A stretch of 64,000 nucleotides of DNA from Mucisphaera sp965279675 (GTDB lineage Bacteria; Planctomycetota; Phycisphaerae; Phycisphaerales; Phycisphaeraceae). Under the pieces are notes generated by a model. It was not told the origin of the DNA, did no database searches, and saw nothing but the letters and a program-made list of their open reading frames with translations. Every line of letters starts with the position of its first letter. Positions within the stretch are counted from its first letter, which is position 1. The stretch covers positions 744,001-808,000 of the forward strand of contig NZ_CBDIIJ010000002.1 in NCBI RefSeq assembly GCF_965279675.1, read 5' to 3'. Both the position numbers and the translations under genes were made by a program. Below are positions 52,477-62,018 of the stretch, in pieces.

Positions 52477-54290
52477 ATCGCGGCGGTGTCATCGGCGGCG
52501 CGGACACGCAGGTCGTCGATCTCGATCTCAACGCGGGTGACGCCTTGCCAGGTCGAGAGTTTGGGAACGCCGGCGATATCGACCCGCACGCCTGTTGCGA
52601 GGTGATTGGCCAGATCGCCCATGCGCCAGGCGACGGCTCGGATGCGTTGCCTGCTGGCGAGGTCGGCCAGTCGCAGTGCGAGGTGGCTGCCGTCGCGGCC
52701 GATCTGACGCGGGGCGTCATCGATGACTAGGTTCTCGAAGGTCCATCGGGGAGTCGGGTTGCCACGGCCGAAGGGTGCGAGTTGGTCGATCTGTTCGCAG
52801 ATCGTTTGCTGGCAGGCTGTTAGTTCGAGGGTCTGGTCGATGCTCAGGGTTGGCTTGAGCTCGTCGGTTTGCAGGTGTTCGTTGACGAAGGCCACCAGCC
52901 GTTCACGTAGTTCGGGCACCCTGTCTGCGTTGAGGGTCATGCCAGCGGCCATGTCGTGACCGCCGAATCGCACGAAGCAGTCGGCGCAGGCGTGGAGGCC
53001 GTCGAGTATCGAGACGCCATCGACCGAGCGGGCTGAGCCCGTGGCGTGGCCTTCGGCGTCTTTGGTCAGGACGATGGTGGGTCGGCCGTAGGTTTCGACC
53101 AATCGGCTGGCAACGATGCCGAGCACGCCTGGATGCCAGTCGTCGCCAAGGATGACGAGTGCGCGTTTGTCGTCGCTGGCCCAGTTCTCGGTTTTGATCT
53201 GGGCTTTGGCCTGTTCGAGGATCTGTTTCTCGGTGGTGCGTCGCTGGTTGTTGACGGCGGTGAGTTGCTCGGCGATCACTTCGACTTCGTTTTGCTCTGC
53301 GTCGGTCAGCAAGCGGAGCGCGTCGCCTGCGTGGCCCATGCGCCCGCAGGCGTTGAGCCGGGGCCCGAGCACAAAGCCGACGTGGTGGGTGTTGACGTTG
53401 TCCTTGTCGAGGCCGGCGGCGCGGATCATCGCGGTGAGACCGTCGAAGCGTGTGCGTTTGATGTGGCGGAGACCGATGGAGGTCAGGACCCGGTTTTCAT
53501 CGAGCAGGGGTACGACATCGGCGACCGTGCCCAGGGCTGCCAGGCTGACGAGGTCGAGCATCAGTTCACGCAGCTCGGGTTGGAGCCTGGGCTGGGCCGT
53601 GTGCGTGCGTGCCAGGGCCCAGGCGACCTTGAGGGCCACGCCGGCGCCGCAGAGGTCTCGCCAGGGATAGGGTTTGCCCTGCAAATTCGGGAGTCCGGGG
53701 TGAACCAGGGTGTCGGCATCGGGCAGGGCCTGCTCATCGAAGCCGTGGTGATCGGTGATGATGATTTCGGCTCCGGCCTGTTTGCCGGCGGCGACGGCTT
53801 CGACGGCGGTGATCCCGCAGTCGACGGAGACAATCAGCGGCGGGCCGGCGTCGGATGCGTGCGATCGGGCCAAGCCGGCCAGGGCTTCGGCGTTGAGTCC
53901 GTAGCCCTCTTCGAGTCGGTGGGGGATATAGGTGTGGGCCTGGCCGCCGAGTTGGCGGATCATGTGCCAGAGAATGGCGCTGGCGGTGACGCCATCGACG
54001 TCATAGTCGCCATAGATCACGATGGAACGGTGGTCGCGTATAGCGCGGCTTAATCGGTCGGCGGCCTCTTCGGCCCCGGCGAGCAGGGCTGGATCGTGGA
54101 GGTCCGTCAGGCGTGGGTGGAGGAATCGGTTGGCCTGCTCGGCGTTCTCGACGCCTCGGCGGACCAGAAGGCTCGCCACCAGCGGGTGCAGGCCGGCCTG
54201 CCGGATCAGTTCCTGCTCCAGATCGGGGTGATTGGCTTCCCGGGTGCGATATCGCCAACGCTTCCGTGCGTCGAGGATGGCTGTGGTCAT
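52473..54290 (-). CDS. recJ: Single-strand-specific exonuclease RecJ
   Basis: This 605-residue 5'-3' exonuclease acts in recombination and mismatch repair. The DHH-family motifs are present: IVIYGDYDVDGVTASAI, SVDCGITAVEA, IITDHHGFDE and later RLNACGRMGHAGDAL, GIVASRLVE and RFGGHDMAAGMTL (DHHA1). The ATG at 54290 gives a normal N-terminus; the same frame is open to 54599 but that part overlaps the divergent gene and looks non-coding. Confidence 0.95.
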   Translation of the reverse strand: MTTAILDARKRWRYRTREANHPDLEQELIRQAGLHPLVASLLVRRGVENAEQANRFLHPRLTDLHDPALLAGAEEAADRLSRAIRDHRSIVIYGDYDVDGVTASAILWHMIRQLGGQAHTYIPHRLEEGYGLNAEALAGLARSHASDAGPPLIVSVDCGITAVEAVAAGKQAGAEIIITDHHGFDEQALPDADTLVHPGLPNLQGKPYPWRDLCGAGVALKVAWALARTHTAQPRLQPELRELMLDLVSLAALGTVADVVPLLDENRVLTSIGLRHIKRTRFDGLTAMIRAAGLDKDNVNTHHVGFVLGPRLNACGRMGHAGDALRLLTDAEQNEVEVIAEQLTAVNNQRRTTEKQILEQAKAQIKTENWASDDKRALVILGDDWHPGVLGIVASRLVETYGRPTIVLTKDAEGHATGSARSVDGVSILDGLHACADCFVRFGGHDMAAGMTLNADRVPELRERLVAFVNEHLQTDELKPTLSIDQTLELTACQQTICEQIDQLAPFGRGNPTPRWTFENLVIDDAPRQIGRDGSHLALRLADLASRQRIRAVAWRMGDLANHLATGVRVDIAGVPKLSTWQGVTRVEIEIDDLRVRAADDTAAI

Positions 54291-54401
54291 GGTGTCAGCG
54301 TACTCGATCGGCTGGCGAAGAAAGTTGTTGACGGCCGATAATGCCCTGTAGCTGAGTGCCTCAAGCCGCTTTTTCGAGTCAGCAGGACGAAAGGTCTCTG
54401 G

Positions 54402-55790
54402 ATGAATTGGAGCCTGTGGATGAATCGGCCGACGCTCGCCGTCGCCGGAATGAGCCTGTTGGGCATGGTCCTTGTGATGTTGGCCGCCGGCTGTGAGGGT
54501 TGGGAGCCGCTGAGTCCGGAGGACATGCGGCCGCTGGAGCCGACGCATGCCGAGCCTGTAGCCCCTAACCGGGCGCTTGCTGTCCCGCAGCAGCGGCATG
54601 GCCCGCAGGTGGGTGCGCTGGTGCGGGAGCCTGTTCTGCGGGTTCGGGTGGTGCGCGGCGCTGAGAGCATCCGTCTGCCGGATCGGGTCGGCTTCGAGGT
54701 AGGCATGGTGGATGGTGGGGGGTCGCTGCGTGTCAGTCGTGTGCTAACGGGCCCGCTTGTGATTCGGCGGTCGTCGCAGGGGATCACGGTTGTTGATGGT
54801 TCTGGTCTGAGTACCGGGTTGATGGGCAGCAAGATCGGTGTGCGGTCTGCCAACGGACAGCCGGTGACGCTGGGGACCCGGAGCTATCCGGGGCTGATGA
54901 CGATTGCTCATGCCTGGCGTTCGGAGCCGAGCAGCGACCGGCTGGATGCCATCAACCACGTGCCGATGGAGACCTACCTGCCGGGCGTGCTGGTGGGTGA
55001 GCTCTATGGCAACTGGGAGCAGGCGACTTTCCGTGCGCAGGCGATTGCCGCGCGCAGCTACGCGATCTTCGGTGCCTCGACGACGGCGCACCGGACTTAC
55101 GATCTCGAGTCGACGACGGCGAGTCAGGTGTATACCGGACAGACCAGCCGTGAGAGGCCGCTGGAAGCCGTGGCTGCGACGCGCGGGCAGGTCCTGGTGT
55201 ATCGGGGTCGGGTGGTCCCGGCGTTTTATTCTGCTGACTCGGGCGGGGTGGCGCAGAGTGCCTGGGATGCTTTCGGGGATGTCGAGCCGATCGCGCCGCT
55301 ACAGGGCCGGCTTCACTACGACATCGGGGCTTCGAGCCCGCATGCCAGGTGGGGCCCGATCGACCGGAGCCTGCAGCAGATCGCGGCGAGGATCAAGGGT
55401 TGGGGGATTGCGCAGGACCACGCCATCGGACGGATGCAGGGCATCGTCAGGATCGCGGTGACCGATCGCGGGGTGGGCGGGCGTGCCTCCGAATTCACGG
55501 TGGTTGATCTTCAGGGCACGGCCTACACGCTCCGGGCCGAGCAGTTCCGGCAGGCAGCTAACTATGCCAGGCCCGATTTGCCTGATCTGCGCTCGGATGA
55601 GCGTCTTAAGAGCAGCTTCGTCGAGGTCACGGTGCGTGGGAATCGGGTTGCTTTTACCAACGGCAGAGGGTTCGGTCACGGCGTCGGGCTGTCGCAGTGG
55701 GGGGCGCAGGACATGGCCGAGCGGGGTTACGACCATGATGAGATTCTGGCGTTCTATTACCCGCAAGCCGAGATTCAGCGGGCTTACTGA
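54402..55790 (+). CDS. SpoIID/LytB-domain lipoprotein
   Basis: The 462-residue protein has a lipoprotein signal (VMLAAGC, Cys near residue 31) and a SpoIID domain: VPMETYLPGVLVGEL, ATFRAQAIAARSYA, AFYSADSGGV and FGHGVGLSQWGAQDMAERG. SpoIID-type proteins cut glycan strands lacking stem peptides or activate amidases. In a non-sporulating lineage this suggests a peptidoglycan-remodelling role in division. The start is the ATG at 54402 with AAAGG upstream. Its end overlaps the convergent HAD gene by 7 bases. Confidence 0.92.
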   Translation: MNWSLWMNRPTLAVAGMSLLGMVLVMLAAGCEGWEPLSPEDMRPLEPTHAEPVAPNRALAVPQQRHGPQVGALVREPVLRVRVVRGAESIRLPDRVGFEVGMVDGGGSLRVSRVLTGPLVIRRSSQGITVVDGSGLSTGLMGSKIGVRSANGQPVTLGTRSYPGLMTIAHAWRSEPSSDRLDAINHVPMETYLPGVLVGELYGNWEQATFRAQAIAARSYAIFGASTTAHRTYDLESTTASQVYTGQTSRERPLEAVAATRGQVLVYRGRVVPAFYSADSGGVAQSAWDAFGDVEPIAPLQGRLHYDIGASSPHARWGPIDRSLQQIAARIKGWGIAQDHAIGRMQGIVRIAVTDRGVGGRASEFTVVDLQGTAYTLRAEQFRQAANYARPDLPDLRSDERLKSSFVEVTVRGNRVAFTNGRGFGHGVGLSQWGAQDMAERGYDHDEILAFYYPQAEIQRAY

Positions 55791-56566
55791 GTCGACCGGC
55801 TATCCGTCAGGCGTTCGAGGATCTCCAAAACGCCTTGCGTGAGAGCGGCGGATGAGACGAAGTCGGCGCTCTTCTTGAGTGTGGGGTCGGCGTTGGCCGG
55901 ACAGGCGAACCAGTTGACCGACTCGCGTATCGCCAGGTCACCCATCGTGTCGCCGATGCCGGCCGCCTGTTCGCGGGTGAAGCCCGTGGCCTCGAAGAAC
56001 CTGGTAATCCCGGTGGCTTTGGAGATGTGCTTCAGGTCGCAGTTGATGTAGTTCCATGATCTGGAGATACGGATCGGCCAGCCGCGTTTCTCGGCCTCTT
56101 CGGCGATGACGGGCATCATCGGGTCGAGGGCCGTGGGTGAATCGTGGTAGGGAGAGAACGACGCCATCTTGCCTGGTTGGAGAGCGAGCCCGGTGTTGGC
56201 AAAGCGCTGCATGGTCCACGCACGCGCTTCAGCCATGGCGGCGAGGTGCGTGTCGGTGATGGCCGGGTCCATGTCGTAGTGGTTGTCGCCGGGGTAATAG
56301 AGGTAGACCCCGTTCTCGCAGATGATGGGCAGTTCCAGATTGCCGAGCAGCCGGGTCATGCACTCGGCAAAAGGCTGGGGGCGGCCTGTGCAGAGGGTGA
56401 GCCGGGGGCGGTCCTGCTGCTCGATCGCAAGGCGATTTTGCTCGGCAACGTGGAGCAGCCTGGGCAGGTCCAGGGCGTCCGCGTGTTCGGAGATCAGACA
56501 GCCATCGACATCGGAGAGCACGATGTCGATGGCGGCGCGTCTGGCTTGGTCGATTGGTTCTGCCAT
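55784..56566 (-). CDS. HAD-superfamily phosphatase (Cof-like)
   Basis: The 260-residue protein has the HAD motifs IVLSDVDGCLI (nucleophile Asp), CTGRPQP (motif II position) and GIGDTMGDLAI (motif IV), and a cap like the IIB subclass of sugar phosphatases. Its substrate cannot be named. I use the ATG at 56566, with AAGG upstream, rather than the GTG at 56575. Confidence 0.87.
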   Translation of the reverse strand: MAEPIDQARRAAIDIVLSDVDGCLISEHADALDLPRLLHVAEQNRLAIEQQDRPRLTLCTGRPQPFAECMTRLLGNLELPIICENGVYLYYPGDNHYDMDPAITDTHLAAMAEARAWTMQRFANTGLALQPGKMASFSPYHDSPTALDPMMPVIAEEAEKRGWPIRISRSWNYINCDLKHISKATGITRFFEATGFTREQAAGIGDTMGDLAIRESVNWFACPANADPTLKKSADFVSSAALTQGVLEILERLTDSRSTQ

Positions 56567-56620
56567 GGTCGACACCTTACTGACTGGCAGACGTGAAGAC
56601 GTGTGGAGCTAAAACGCCGG

Positions 56621-57346
56621 TTACTTGCGGCCGGGACGGCGCTTGTCCGACAGCTCGGTCGGCAGACGGCGTTCGTTGCGGATCATCCACTCGTCGTGGT
56701 TGTAGCGTTTCATGACGATCTCGACGGCCTCATCGACGTCATCGGTGAGGTGGAACAGGTCGAGGTCCTGCGGGCTGATGGTGGCGTGCTTCTCGAGCAT
56801 GGTGCTCTTCATCCAGTCGATGAGGCCTTGCCAGAACTCGGTGCCGACGCAGACGATCGGGAAATTGTCGATCTTCTCGGTCTGGATAAGGGTGAGAGCC
56901 TCGAAGAACTCGTCCATGGTGCCGAAGCCGCCCGGGAACAGGATGAACCCGCAGGCGTACTTCACGAACATGACCTTGCGGACGAAGAAGTAGCGGAAGT
57001 TAAGCTCGTGGGTCTGGTAGGGGTTGGGGTCCTGCTCGTGCGGCAACACGATGTTGAGACCGACGGAGATGCCGTCACAGCCTTTAGCGCCGCGGTTGGC
57101 GGCTTCCATGATGCCGGGGCCGCCGCCGGTGATGACGGCCAGGCCCTGCTCGCAGATCTTCTGGCCACAGGCGACGGCCTTGACGTACATCGGGTCGGTT
57201 TCGGGGGTTCGGGCCGAGCCGAACACGGTGACCGCGGGGCCGACGGCGGACATGACCTCGAAGCCATCGACGAACTCCGAGATGATGCGGAACATGCGCC
57301 AGGTGTCCGCGTGGAAACCAATGCTGCGAGGGTCTTCACCGTTCAT
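56621..57346 (-). CDS. LOG-family nucleotide 5'-monophosphate nucleosidase
   Basis: The 241-residue protein has the LOG/PpnN signatures AVTVFGSAR, ITGGGPGIMEAANRGA and ILFPGGFGTMDEFFEAL. These enzymes cleave ribose 5-phosphate from AMP-like nucleotides; annotations as lysine decarboxylase are historical. It is upstream of the HAD gene, about 54 bases away, and the two may be co-transcribed. Confidence 0.9.
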   Translation of the reverse strand: MNGEDPRSIGFHADTWRMFRIISEFVDGFEVMSAVGPAVTVFGSARTPETDPMYVKAVACGQKICEQGLAVITGGGPGIMEAANRGAKGCDGISVGLNIVLPHEQDPNPYQTHELNFRYFFVRKVMFVKYACGFILFPGGFGTMDEFFEALTLIQTEKIDNFPIVCVGTEFWQGLIDWMKSTMLEKHATISPQDLDLFHLTDDVDEAVEIVMKRYNHDEWMIRNERRLPTELSDKRRPGRK

Positions 57347-57471
57347 CGTGAATCACTTTCCGGCTGCGTGGGACAGGCCCATAACACAGCCTGATGCGTA
57401 GCTCGCCTCTGAACACCCCGGACAGACTTGTGATGCGTGAGCCTGGGCGTTGCCTGCCGCTACTATGAATG

Positions 57472-57849
57472 TCAGGCGGCCTGCTTGCTGTCTGCTTCGA
57501 GAGCGGCCTTGGCCTTCTCGACGATCAGATCGAAGCTCTGGGGATCGGCGATCGCAATCTCGCTGAGCATCTTCCGATTGAGGACGATATTCGCGAGCTT
57601 GAGGCCGTGGGCGAAGCGGCTGTAGTTGATGCCGCGCGTCTGGCAGGCGGCGTTGATGCGGAGGATCCAGAGCTGGCGGTAATCGCGTTTGACGAGCCGA
57701 CGGTGCTCGTAGGCGTAGGCACCCGCCCGGTAGACGGTTTCCTTGATACGGCCCCACTGGTTACGGCGTGCACCGCGGTTGCCCTTGGTCTTCTTGAACC
57801 AGCGGACCTTAGATTGGCGGCGGGCGGCACCCTTGACTGCACGTGGCAT
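57472..57849 (-). CDS. rplT: 50S ribosomal protein L20
   Basis: The 125-residue basic protein matches L20 (MPRAVKGAARRQ, KTKGNRGARRNQW, YRQLWILRINAACQTRGINYSRF). GGAG precedes the ATG. It follows rpmI by about 58 bases, the standard rpmI-rplT order. Confidence 0.96.
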   Translation of the reverse strand: MPRAVKGAARRQSKVRWFKKTKGNRGARRNQWGRIKETVYRAGAYAYEHRRLVKRDYRQLWILRINAACQTRGINYSRFAHGLKLANIVLNRKMLSEIAIADPQSFDLIVEKAKAALEADSKQAA

Positions 57850-57907
57850 GGCGTATCTCCGTCAAATCGCGTGCTTGGTCACGCGTAAATCTCTTCGTCT
57901 GACTTAG

Positions 57908-58177
57908 TTAGGACTCGGCGGCCTGAGCCTTCTCGCGGGCACGGTCGGCTTCGGCCTGCTCGATGTACTCGATGGAGCGGACGGGCACGTTGAGCATCTG
58001 GGAGAGACGCTTGACGTCGCCTTTTTTGGCGTAGGCGGGCTGGCGAAGATGGCGCATCTTCTTACCCGTGAGTCCGCTGTTGAGGTGGCTGGTGCCGACC
58101 TTGCGGAACTTGGCCCGGCCCTTGGCCGTGATTTTCACCCGCTTGAGCAGGCCTTTGTGCGTTTTCTGCTTGGGCAT
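57908..58177 (-). CDS. rpmI: 50S ribosomal protein L35
   Basis: The 89-residue protein matches L35 (MPKQKTHKGLLKRVKITAKG, FRKVGTSHLNSGLTGKKMRHLR). It is about 25 residues longer than usual, with an Ala/Glu-rich helical C-terminus. The usual upstream infC is missing; a glycosyltransferase remnant lies there. Confidence 0.95.
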   Translation of the reverse strand: MPKQKTHKGLLKRVKITAKGRAKFRKVGTSHLNSGLTGKKMRHLRQPAYAKKGDVKRLSQMLNVPVRSIEYIEQAEADRAREKAQAAES

Positions 58178-58277
58178 ACCGGTATCTCTTGCTCAGTTTC
58201 GAGCCGCGTAGTGTAGCTGGGCCCGATGGGCCATGCAAGGCCCGCCGAGGCACCTTGCCGGAGCCCGGAAAGCCTGT

Positions 58278-58757
58278 TCATAACCCCTCGTCGGACAACC
58301 AGGAAGGCAATGCTCTGCCTGCGGCTCGGAATAGAGCGGCTTCAAACCGGTCCGTGGCGTCGTCCCAGGTGTAGGAGGTGGCGGTGCGGTAAGCCGCATC
58401 GGACATGGCTTGCCAGTCGTTTTCAGGCATCATGCAGATTTTGAGGATGGCCTCGGCCATGGCCTGGGGGTCGTCGTGGGGTACCAGGATCCCGCCCCCC
58501 TGCCCGATGAGTTCAGGTGCGGCACCGGCGGGCGTTCCGATGACCGGCGTCCGACAGGCCATGGCCTCGAGGATGGGCAGGCCGAAGCCCTCGACCGAAC
58601 TGCCGAACAGCCAGGCATCGCAGGAGGCGTAGACCTCGGGGATTCTCGCTTGGGCTGGGGCGATTTCGTGATCGATACCCGTTGGCAGTGATTGGCCCTG
58701 AAGCGGATCGGCCTGCCCGAAGGTGCGCATCCGCGAACAGGTGGAGATAAAAGTCAA
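58278..58757 (-). pseudogene. GT4-family glycosyltransferase, C-terminal half only
   Basis: The frame encodes only the sugar-nucleotide-binding C-terminal half of a GT-B enzyme: IPEVYASCDAWLFGSSVEGFGLPILEAMACRTPVIGTPAG and the helical end. A full GT4 enzyme is about 350-400 residues; here about 159 are left. The frame is closed by a TAG within about 15 bases upstream of the TTG at 58757, and base composition changes to AT-rich at the same place. It looks like a gene cut by insertion or recombination of the adjoining island. Confidence 0.75.
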
Positions 58758-58766
58758 ATCATAACT

Positions 58767-59765
58767 CTATAATAATGGTTCAACAGCGGCAATAGCTGTA
58801 TCACTTAACGACGCATCAGCCATTGTTTGCGTAAAATAGCGCAGTTCATCCTTGTAGAAAGGGGCTATGTCATCGTCTTGCATAACTAAGATGTCATAAT
58901 AGCGAAATTTTGATGTCAACTGGTAGAACAGTAGATTCCTAAAGCAGCACAGGTCTGAAAGACTATACTTCCCCATCAAATAACCAGTATTATCGTAAAC
59001 AAGACATTGGTTGTAGCCATACTTATTGAATATTACTAGAGCCCTAAGGCAGTCGTCCACATAATTCTCATTACCGCAGGCATCACATTCAAAGAGTACT
59101 ACGGGCTTGTGCTCTTCTAAGAGTTTTTCTGCTCCATATATCACCTCGAAGTCAAACCCATCCGTATCGATTTTAACCAAGTGTATTTGCTCATTATATG
59201 GCACTCTATTAATCATGTCGTCGAGCGTTTGGCTTCGGGCAGGCCTACCGTCATTAGATAGATATATCTGCGCTGTTCCGCCTTGTGTATTAATGTCTAC
59301 TTTGCTCTGTCGACTTATCGCCGAGCACATACTATTGGAAATTATTACATTTGGATTTGATTGCCAGTTCATGGCGAGATACTTCGCAAATATTGGATTG
59401 GGCTCAATTGCGAGGAACGTGTCTCTGTCTGATTTCATTAATGCAGCAATGGTATCCCCAATATTCGCTCCAACATCGATACACCTAATGTAGTCACGAT
59501 ACTGATGCAGATAGTGACTAACTCTACCCGGTAGCCGATCGTAATTGGGTGCCCATGCTATATATTGCGGAAGCTGATGAGACATAGGCATCGACAATTC
59601 TTTGCCGTGTACTGACAGGATGCATGCGGGATCGCCTAAACACCGGACCATAGCCCGCCGAGTGAAAGAAAAGATTCTTCTGGTAATTCCTCTGGATAAC
59701 AAAGAATTTTTGTATACAATTGATGCTAGCCACAAAATCCATCTCCTGCTTGGATAAAAATTCAA
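58767..59765 (-). CDS. FkbM-family methyltransferase
   Basis: The 332-residue protein has the SAM-binding IDVGANIGDTIAALM and the FkbM block VKIDTDGFDFEVI, with an N-terminal extension. FkbM enzymes O-methylate sugars or polyketides; in this setting the substrate is probably a surface polysaccharide. Codon use is AT-rich, unlike the genes to its left. Confidence 0.85.
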   Translation of the reverse strand: MNFYPSRRWILWLASIVYKNSLLSRGITRRIFSFTRRAMVRCLGDPACILSVHGKELSMPMSHQLPQYIAWAPNYDRLPGRVSHYLHQYRDYIRCIDVGANIGDTIAALMKSDRDTFLAIEPNPIFAKYLAMNWQSNPNVIISNSMCSAISRQSKVDINTQGGTAQIYLSNDGRPARSQTLDDMINRVPYNEQIHLVKIDTDGFDFEVIYGAEKLLEEHKPVVLFECDACGNENYVDDCLRALVIFNKYGYNQCLVYDNTGYLMGKYSLSDLCCFRNLLFYQLTSKFRYYDILVMQDDDIAPFYKDELRYFTQTMADASLSDTAIAAVEPLL

Positions 59766-60074
59766 CGACTTCCGAAAGGTACTTTATCACTATATGATAT
59801 ACTGCATTTACATATGAGCATGAGGACCAGTTATCTTTTATTACTTAGCATGCAACAGCATGATTCATAGCCAGCTTAATTGAGACTAATGTTACACCTT
59901 GCCCAATTTATTTCTAAATATAGTTCATCACTTACTGTCTGTCAACTTGATCTGCCCAGTGGGCTTGACGTCCGGGTTCGCGGAGGTTATCTGATACTCA
60001 TCACTCACCGGCATTATTGCCAAGGGTAGGCAGATATGTTCTATATTGACTTCCTTGTCTTAGGCTTGTAAATA
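59766..60074. other. AT-rich intergenic region in the polysaccharide island
   Basis: About 300 bases between divergent genes, AT-rich except for a short GC-rich patch near 59955-60010. I see no gene; promoters for both neighbours are probably here, but none is clear enough to name. Confidence 0.6.
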
Positions 60075-60941
60075 ATTAAGCGCATCTTTACTTATTGGGA
60101 TCAAGGTATCGATCAGGCACCTTCGGTTGTTCGGCATGGGGTAGAGCGATGGCGCGCCCTGCATCCTGAATGGTCCCTGTCTGTCTTAGATAATACCTCT
60201 GTGAATGAGTATCTTGCCATTTACAAGTGTAATTGCAACCACCTTATACCTCAGACACGATCTGATTTACTCCGGTATGCACTTTTACATCGGCATGGTG
60301 GTTTATGGGTCGATTCAACTACGTATCCAGTAGTATCGCTTGACCGCTGGCTACCACATGTTTTAGGGAAGTCAACGTTATTCTGCTTCGAATTTTCATA
60401 TAATTACCGCAGGATGGACAATTGGTTGGTGTACGCGGATGAAGGATCAAAGCCATTTCGTATCTGGTTCGATCACATATGCGATTATTGGACTAAGAAC
60501 AGAGTCTTTATTGATGAGCAAGAGCTAGACAGGCTGTCTCTTAACCAGGAGAATGGATACAACCCACTTGCAATACTGGATTTAACCATGTGTGATAGCG
60601 TGATCGGCGATAGGCATCTGTATCATTGGTCACAACTTATCTTCGAGAAGCTAGTTAGCATTGACGACGAATTCCGAGCAAACTGGAAGAGGCTCCATAA
60701 GGTAGATGGGCATGCCTGTACGAATCTTCAATACTACGAGAAGAGAAACAAGACTTTTCCAAGAAATCTACTAAGGAAAGTCCTTCGTTATTCTGATATT
60801 CAGAAGATGAAGTCTTACATGTTCAATAGCCCAGTTATCAAACTAGATTGGCGAGAAGACTATGATCTGAATCGGTTAGACATGGCTGCTGGCCGAGTCG
60901 TAGATGAATTGCTGTCGCCGCCGAATCATTTACGGCTATGA
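60075..60941 (+). CDS. Capsular polysaccharide synthesis / GT32-like glycosyltransferase, start codon unclear
   Basis: From the GTG at 60201 the frame encodes 246 residues with SDLLRYALLHRHGGLWVDSTTYP, the conserved block of Caps_synth/GT32-type enzymes. Translation upstream in the same frame gives RIFTYWDQGIDQAPSVVRHG and then VERWRALHPEWSLSVLDN, the typical N-terminal part of this family, back to a TAA at 60069-60071. No ATG, GTG or TTG lies in that upstream part, so the start is a rare codon (ATA or ATT at 60072-60077) or the start has been lost and the gene is decaying. Confidence 0.72.
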   Translation: MKRIFTYWDQGIDQAPSVVRHGVERWRALHPEWSLSVLDNTSVNEYLAIYKCNCNHLIPQTRSDLLRYALLHRHGGLWVDSTTYPVVSLDRWLPHVLGKSTLFCFEFSYNYRRMDNWLVYADEGSKPFRIWFDHICDYWTKNRVFIDEQELDRLSLNQENGYNPLAILDLTMCDSVIGDRHLYHWSQLIFEKLVSIDDEFRANWKRLHKVDGHACTNLQYYEKRNKTFPRNLLRKVLRYSDIQKMKSYMFNSPVIKLDWREDYDLNRLDMAAGRVVDELLSPPNHLRL

Positions 60942-61109
60942 TTACTTTATGAGCTACTTATTATAGATTTATAGGTTGAGGCATCTCAATACAAGAGCTA
61001 CATGCACTCAGTTGACGGAGACTGCATCATGCGTCATGTCCAGAATTATGTTTTACAGCCTATTTATAGACTACGTTAATCATACCTATATTTTATGCAT
61101 ATCTATATA

Positions 61110-62003
61110 TTACTTATTTTCTACTATAGGGCATGTTATTTCTTTAAATCTAAATGCTTTCAATCTCTGTTTAACATCGAATAAGAGTGAGTGCTGAAAC
61201 CATTCCTGTATTGCCAGCCGTCGCCAGGGGATATTGATAGGTGCCCTGTGGTGGTCACAAATCTCCTTCATAAGACTATGATACAGCAGCGGAGTCATCC
61301 TTCTAGGAAAATGGAGCAGCGCTGGCTCTATTACATCGTTCTCTTGGTCGATGTATGTACAGCGAGGTTTAAGAACATCAAGGGATAGGGTTGACCTGTT
61401 GACGCCGCCTAGGAATCCTACTACCTGCTTATCACGAGCAGGTAGAATGCCTTGCTCGGTCATTGTTATTCCAAGGACGTCTTCATCCGCCAGGCTCGCG
61501 CCGGGTGCGATCTCGTGATAGTTATTCCCTATTTCTCTTGCACGGTGGAAGACTTTGAAACAACCTGGCTTCTCGAAATAAGCGTGGCCAGCGCCTCCGA
61601 TCTCAGAGAAATGACTAACTCCTATTCTCTCAAGCTGAGCTATGCGATCAAGGCCGAAGGCACTGATACCACCTGAGAGAACGCGTCCACGTGCCATGTA
61701 AGCACAACCTCTCCATGACTCTGTTATCTGTCTTACGTCTTTAAATGAAAGCATATCAGCATCAAGGAAGAGTGTATTTTGGAAGGGTGAATACTCGTCT
61801 AAATATAGTTTATGCTCGAAACCCTTTATATCACACCGTTCAGGAATAAGAGTCTCGTAATAACCTTCTAGCTTGCAGATTACATCGGGCGCAGCTACGC
61901 ACGCTAGGGGCAATTCTTTGCTTGTTGTTCGAAGACTGAGCGATAGTGCAATTGCTTTATGCCAGTCAAATCTTGTTGCTAGTACCAGTATACCAAGACA
62001 CAT
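61110..62003 (-). CDS. Glycosyltransferase-like protein with DxD motif
   Basis: The 297-residue protein has a GT-A-type outline with FLDADMLSF (DxD metal site) after YSPFQNTL, as in GT8-like enzymes, and later GGISAFGLDRI and DEDVLGITM. It probably transfers a sugar in polysaccharide assembly. It is AT-rich and lies 15 bases downstream of the pyruvyltransferase-like gene. Confidence 0.68.
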   Translation of the reverse strand: MCLGILVLATRFDWHKAIALSLSLRTTSKELPLACVAAPDVICKLEGYYETLIPERCDIKGFEHKLYLDEYSPFQNTLFLDADMLSFKDVRQITESWRGCAYMARGRVLSGGISAFGLDRIAQLERIGVSHFSEIGGAGHAYFEKPGCFKVFHRAREIGNNYHEIAPGASLADEDVLGITMTEQGILPARDKQVVGFLGGVNRSTLSLDVLKPRCTYIDQENDVIEPALLHFPRRMTPLLYHSLMKEICDHHRAPINIPWRRLAIQEWFQHSLLFDVKQRLKAFRFKEITCPIVENK

Positions 62004-62018
62004 GTCTACCTCATATAT

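Noticed and set aside
54402..55790. SpoIID-like protein as a sign of sporulation
   Set aside because: SpoIID domains are common in non-sporulating bacteria for peptidoglycan remodelling, and no other sporulation gene is here.
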